Shown here: positions 33,865-36,616 of the stretch, one piece after another
Layout of the letters: every line of letters starts with the position of its first letter
Numbering within the stretch: position 1 is the stretch's first letter
Origin: Kutzneria sp. 744
Lineage (GTDB): Bacteria > Actinomycetota > Actinomycetes > Mycobacteriales > Pseudonocardiaceae
Length of the DNA: 36,616 nt
Reading direction: 5' to 3'
NCBI RefSeq assembly: GCF_000568255.1
Contig: NZ_KK037166.1
Location: 11,577,626 to 11,614,241 of the forward strand
Translations under genes and position numbers: made by a program
The notes under the pieces: model-generated
Told to the model about the DNA's origin: nothing
The model's database searches: none
Seen by the model: only the letters and a program-made list of their open reading frames with translations

Positions 33865-34741
33865 CCCTTCATAACTACCAGGGCTCCGACCAGGGACGAT
33901 ACAGCGGTGCTGCACGCGAGGCCAGACCGACAGTCCCCGCTGATCGTCTTCTTCCACCAGAAGGCGCAAAGTGGCTGGTCCTGGCGTCGCACGCGAGAAC
34001 GGTATTCGATCTCCACGCCACCCTCCCCGAATGGAGTACACCTCAGAACACAGACCAGCACGGTTTGTTCGGTTCGCGATCAGCCTCGCCGAGCGCCATA
34101 GCCCGGGCCGGAATGTGGTGCACGCTAGCAGGACGTGCATCGGATCGATAGAAGGCTCAATCATTGCCGCAGGATGATCGGTCACCGTGGTCCGTTCAAC
34201 GGACGCTAGTGGGCCACGCTGCGCTGCATGCGTGAAGCGCGGTGCTCGGACGTTCAACGGACGCGATCTCAACCTGACCGTGGATGCAACCCCCGGGGGC
34301 GTGACCTCGCCTTCCATCGGGTCCGCTACGTCAACGAGGTCATACCGGGACAGCTGTTTCTGCAGGTCCTCTGGCGTGACCTCGCCAGCTTCCCTTGCGC
34401 TTATGTGCCGCCGTTGGGCTGCGGTGTCGTGCGCGCGGTGTGTCTGGCCGCGGGCACATGACGCCGTCGCGGCGCACGTGGAGGACCCGTTACGCCGTTC
34501 GAGGCATCTGTGTGGGCCTGGGATGGATCAGCTATGGCGAATCCCCTTGATGGAGTAGTAACGCGCGGAGTCGCCGTGGCAATGTGCGGAGGGCACACGG
34601 TGTGGCACGCATGGCGTGCTACACGTGCAGATACAAGGCGGCGGCCGCGCGTGTCAATTAGATCTACCACGTAACGACGACCATCAGGGTCGCGATACTC
34701 CGGGCGCTCGCCACGGACAAAACCTGAAAAGAGGCGGCGCG
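33865..34741. promoter_or_regulatory. Putative CRISPR leader and cas operon promoter region
   Basis: About 877 bases between array and cas10 with no convincing gene on either strand. If the array is read leftward and cas genes rightward, both promoters lie here. It contains the paired dyads at 34191 and 34252. No additional repeat copies were found. Confidence 0.45.
34191..34264. repeat. Direct pair of dyads, GTTCAACGGACGC
   Basis: GTTCAACGGACGC occurs at 34194-34206 and 34252-34264, 58 bases apart. The first is part of the palindrome TCCGTT-C-AACGGA (34191-34203); the second contains CGTT-C-AACG. Two palindromic sites in the promoter interval suit a dimeric regulator of the CRISPR-cas locus, but this is inference. 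Confidence 0.45.
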
Positions 34742-36520
34742 GTGCGGGACGGTGCCCCGATGGATTTGGTACTTATCGCGATCGGTGGTGTGCAGAAATT
34801 TATCGCCGAGTCGCGATCCACCGCTGACGTCGCAGGTGCCAGCCTGACAGTGCAGGAACTGGCCCGGACCGTGGCCCGAACAGTCGAATCAGCGCTGGGA
34901 GACCAGCCCTCGCCCGCGGGTCTGGTCGTCCCCGAGCCCACGGCCATCGGCACCGACGGCGTGACCAGCCGGATCGTGTTCGTCGCCGAACACCAACAGG
35001 GACCGCCGATCGCTATGCAGGCCGCGGATGCAGTCGCGGACGCCTGGCGGAACAGACTGGCCCGGGTCTTCCGAGGCGCCGTCGAGGCGCCGACTACACC
35101 CGGTTTTCCCGACGTCTGCTGGGTCTGCGTGTCGGGGCCGCTGGACACCGATGCGGACTACCGCCAGTTGTGGGACGCCGGCCGGGCGGCGCTGCTTCAA
35201 CGCCGCCGCAGCCGGATCTTCACCCACACGACGGTCCGCAACCAGACGTTGTGCCCGCAGTCGCCGCAGTTCGCCGCCGTCAGCACGCCCCCCGTGGACG
35301 CCCGATCACACGAGAAGGACCGCGGCGAGATGTTGTCCGCCGCCAGTTGGCTCAAACGGCTTGCGGCGCGAACGCAGACCCAGGACGGGTTTCCGTCGAC
35401 TGCGGCGATCGCATCGGCCTCCTATCGACGCGCCCTGATCACCACCACGGGGATCCAAGCGGACCTCGCCGTGCCAGTGCGAGAGCTGGCCCGTGCCGCG
35501 GCCGCCACCGGTGGCGCTGTGAACGAGCCGGAACTGGCGCAGACTGAGGTCCCCGACACACTCCGGCCGTTGGCCGCCGGATTGGGTGCGTGGGTGCACC
35601 CCGACGCGTGGGACCTGCACACCCTGCGCCGCGAGAACCCCCGCGTGTCCGCCCAGACCGTCACCGCCGGGTACCAGGCCGCGACCCGGATCCACGCACT
35701 GGCAGTCGCCGCGGGTGCCCCGGCGCTGACCAGCTACTACGCGATCGTCGTGCAGGACATGGACAAGCTGGGCACCGCGCTGGGCCGGCTCGGTCGCGAC
35801 GAGCAGCAGGCCGCCTCCCGCGCCCTGCTGGAACTAGGACACGCCGAACGCGCCACCGTACAAGGACGCGACGGGTTCACCGTCTACGCCGGCGGCGATG
35901 ACCTGCTGGCGTTCTGCCCCGCCGCGCAGGCACTCGCCCTGGCCGAGGACCTGCGCCGGCTGATCGCCCACACGCTGCCCAGGACCCCGCTGGCCGCGCG
36001 CGGACCCGGTGGCGCCGAGGTGACCGCGTCGACCGCGGTGGTGTACGCGCACATGTCCAGCCCTCTCGGCGAGGCGATGGCCACCGCACGCGAAGCCATC
36101 GAGCAGGCCAAACACAGCGGCCGTGACGCGGTCGCGGTCGTGGCGCGCCGGCGAGGCGGTGAACGCGCTCGCACCGTCCAGCCCTGGCACATCGACCGCA
36201 GTGGCCGTGAGGGCGACGGCAACGCCGCCCAGCTGCTGCGTGCGATCACGCCGTCCGCCGAAGAGTTCTCCCCGGGCTTCGCCTCCGATCTGGAACGGGA
36301 CCGGCGCGGCCTGGTCGAGCTTGCCGAACACGCGCCTGCTGTGCTGCTCAAGGAATTGACCCGACTCATCGCGCGTCACGGCACACCCAACGAGCGCGCC
36401 GGTCAGCGGGCGCGGGCGATGCACTGGCTGGCGATCCGGGAACGACACCGCGCCACAGCGGGCTTTGATCCGCTGCCCTCGGCGCTGCTGGCACGGTTTC
36501 TCGCCCAGGAGTGCCGATGA
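34742..36520 (+). CDS. cmr2: Cas10/Cmr2, type III-B CRISPR large subunit (HD-less)
   Basis: 592 residues from GTG 34742 (GAGG 7 bases upstream); ATG 34760 is an alternative. The protein opens directly with the Cmr2 N-terminal motif MDLVLIAIGGVQKFIAESRSTADVAGAS, with no room for the N-terminal HD nuclease of many Cas10 proteins. The first palm-like domain is degenerate. The second has YYAIVVQDMDKLGTALGRLG and the active site TVYAGGDDLLAFCP (GGDD at about 384-387), so cyclic oligoadenylate synthesis is predicted. An alpha-helical D4-like end follows. The stop overlaps the cmr3 start (ATGA). Expected activity is cOA signalling to an ancillary nuclease not present in this window. Confidence 0.93.
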   Translation: MRDGAPMDLVLIAIGGVQKFIAESRSTADVAGASLTVQELARTVARTVESALGDQPSPAGLVVPEPTAIGTDGVTSRIVFVAEHQQGPPIAMQAADAVADAWRNRLARVFRGAVEAPTTPGFPDVCWVCVSGPLDTDADYRQLWDAGRAALLQRRRSRIFTHTTVRNQTLCPQSPQFAAVSTPPVDARSHEKDRGEMLSAASWLKRLAARTQTQDGFPSTAAIASASYRRALITTTGIQADLAVPVRELARAAAATGGAVNEPELAQTEVPDTLRPLAAGLGAWVHPDAWDLHTLRRENPRVSAQTVTAGYQAATRIHALAVAAGAPALTSYYAIVVQDMDKLGTALGRLGRDEQQAASRALLELGHAERATVQGRDGFTVYAGGDDLLAFCPAAQALALAEDLRRLIAHTLPRTPLAARGPGGAEVTASTAVVYAHMSSPLGEAMATAREAIEQAKHSGRDAVAVVARRRGGERARTVQPWHIDRSGREGDGNAAQLLRAITPSAEEFSPGFASDLERDRRGLVELAEHAPAVLLKELTRLIARHGTPNERAGQRARAMHWLAIRERHRATAGFDPLPSALLARFLAQECR

Positions 36521-36616
36521 CCACGACCTGGTTGCGATTTCGGCCGCTGGACACCGTCATGGTGCGCGACGGCCGTGCGTTCGACGCGGGCCTCAACGCC
36601 CGCGCGGCCGCGACCG
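36517..36616 (+). CDS. cmr3: Cmr3, type III-B Cas5-group protein (partial)
   Basis: Only the first 33 codons are in the window: MTTTWLRFRPLDTVMVRDGR then AFDAGLNARAAAT. W-x-x-F-x-P-L-D-T...RDGRxFDAG is the standard Cmr3 opening. GGAG lies just upstream, and the ATG overlaps the Cas10 stop. Cmr3 caps the crRNA 5' handle end of the Cmr complex. The operon clearly continues beyond the window. Confidence 0.85.
   Translation, partial: MTTTWLRFRPLDTVMVRDGRAFDAGLNARAAAT

Noticed and set aside
33669-34317. Minus-strand open frames across the CRISPR array
   Set aside because: They translate the repeats themselves (a repeated RTSRRRAYRN peptide), so they are not genes.

Overview
The window is GC-rich actinomycete DNA, probably from a Pseudonocardiaceae-like filamentous genus. 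GTG and TTG starts with GGAGG-type ribosome sites are common, and the gene families are typically actinobacterial: XRE-TPR regulators, an ImuA'/ImuB/DnaE2 mutasome, an FxLD lanthipeptide and a deaminase toxin/Imm1 pair. No rRNA, tRNA or species marker is visible, so the genus is a guess.

Layout. (1) 22-5499, minus strand: a class I lanthipeptide operon of the FxLD type. In order of transcription it holds a degenerate Nudix-fold protein, a small protein with a poly-C frameshift, a PIMT-like FxLD-system methyltransferase, a 54-residue precursor (absent from simple long-ORF calls), a strong hairpin, then a LanB dehydratase. No LanC is present; it may lie beyond position 1. (2) 5500-7449: an AT-rich control region, three tightly overlapping small unknown genes and a CxxC protein. 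(3) 7639-11627: XRE-TPR regulator, SLOG/LOG-like protein, a 16-bp-stem terminator, a frameshifted TIGR02391-like gene and a GNAT. (4) 11659-16416: a 1585-residue STAND NTPase with an N-terminal PD-(D/E)XK nuclease, of the Avs (AVAST) antiphage architecture. (5) 16.7-18.1 kb: gene fragments, a secreted protein and a repeated 16-mer. (6) 18.4-22.8 kb: EF-hand protein, unknown gene, DddA/SCP1.201-like deaminase toxin with overlapping Imm1 immunity gene, PIN-domain gene. (7) 23256-25216: a group II intron with its reverse transcriptase, inserted antisense into a small gene whose 75-codon frame is restored when the intron is removed. (8) 26.6-32.6 kb: SOS-box-controlled imuA'-imuB and dnaE2. (9) 33673-end: a three-repeat CRISPR array and the start of a type III-B (Cmr) operon with an HD-less Cas10 carrying GGDD.

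Taken together this is an accessory, defence-rich region (Avs-like, type III-B CRISPR, toxin-immunity, PIN, SLOG, TIGR02391, retroelement) next to a RiPP cluster and an inducible mutagenesis cassette.

A recurring oddity is the number of single-base indels that break otherwise convincing reading frames: lanB twice, the poly-C gene, TIGR02391, the secreted protein, the PIN gene, and above all the first 400 bases of imuB, where about twenty one-base insertions can be read by eye. Large genes in between (Avs-like, dnaE2, cas10, the XRE regulator) are uninterrupted. Patchy sequence quality is the simplest explanation, and the broken genes should be read with that in mind. All family assignments come from reading motifs; no database search was run.
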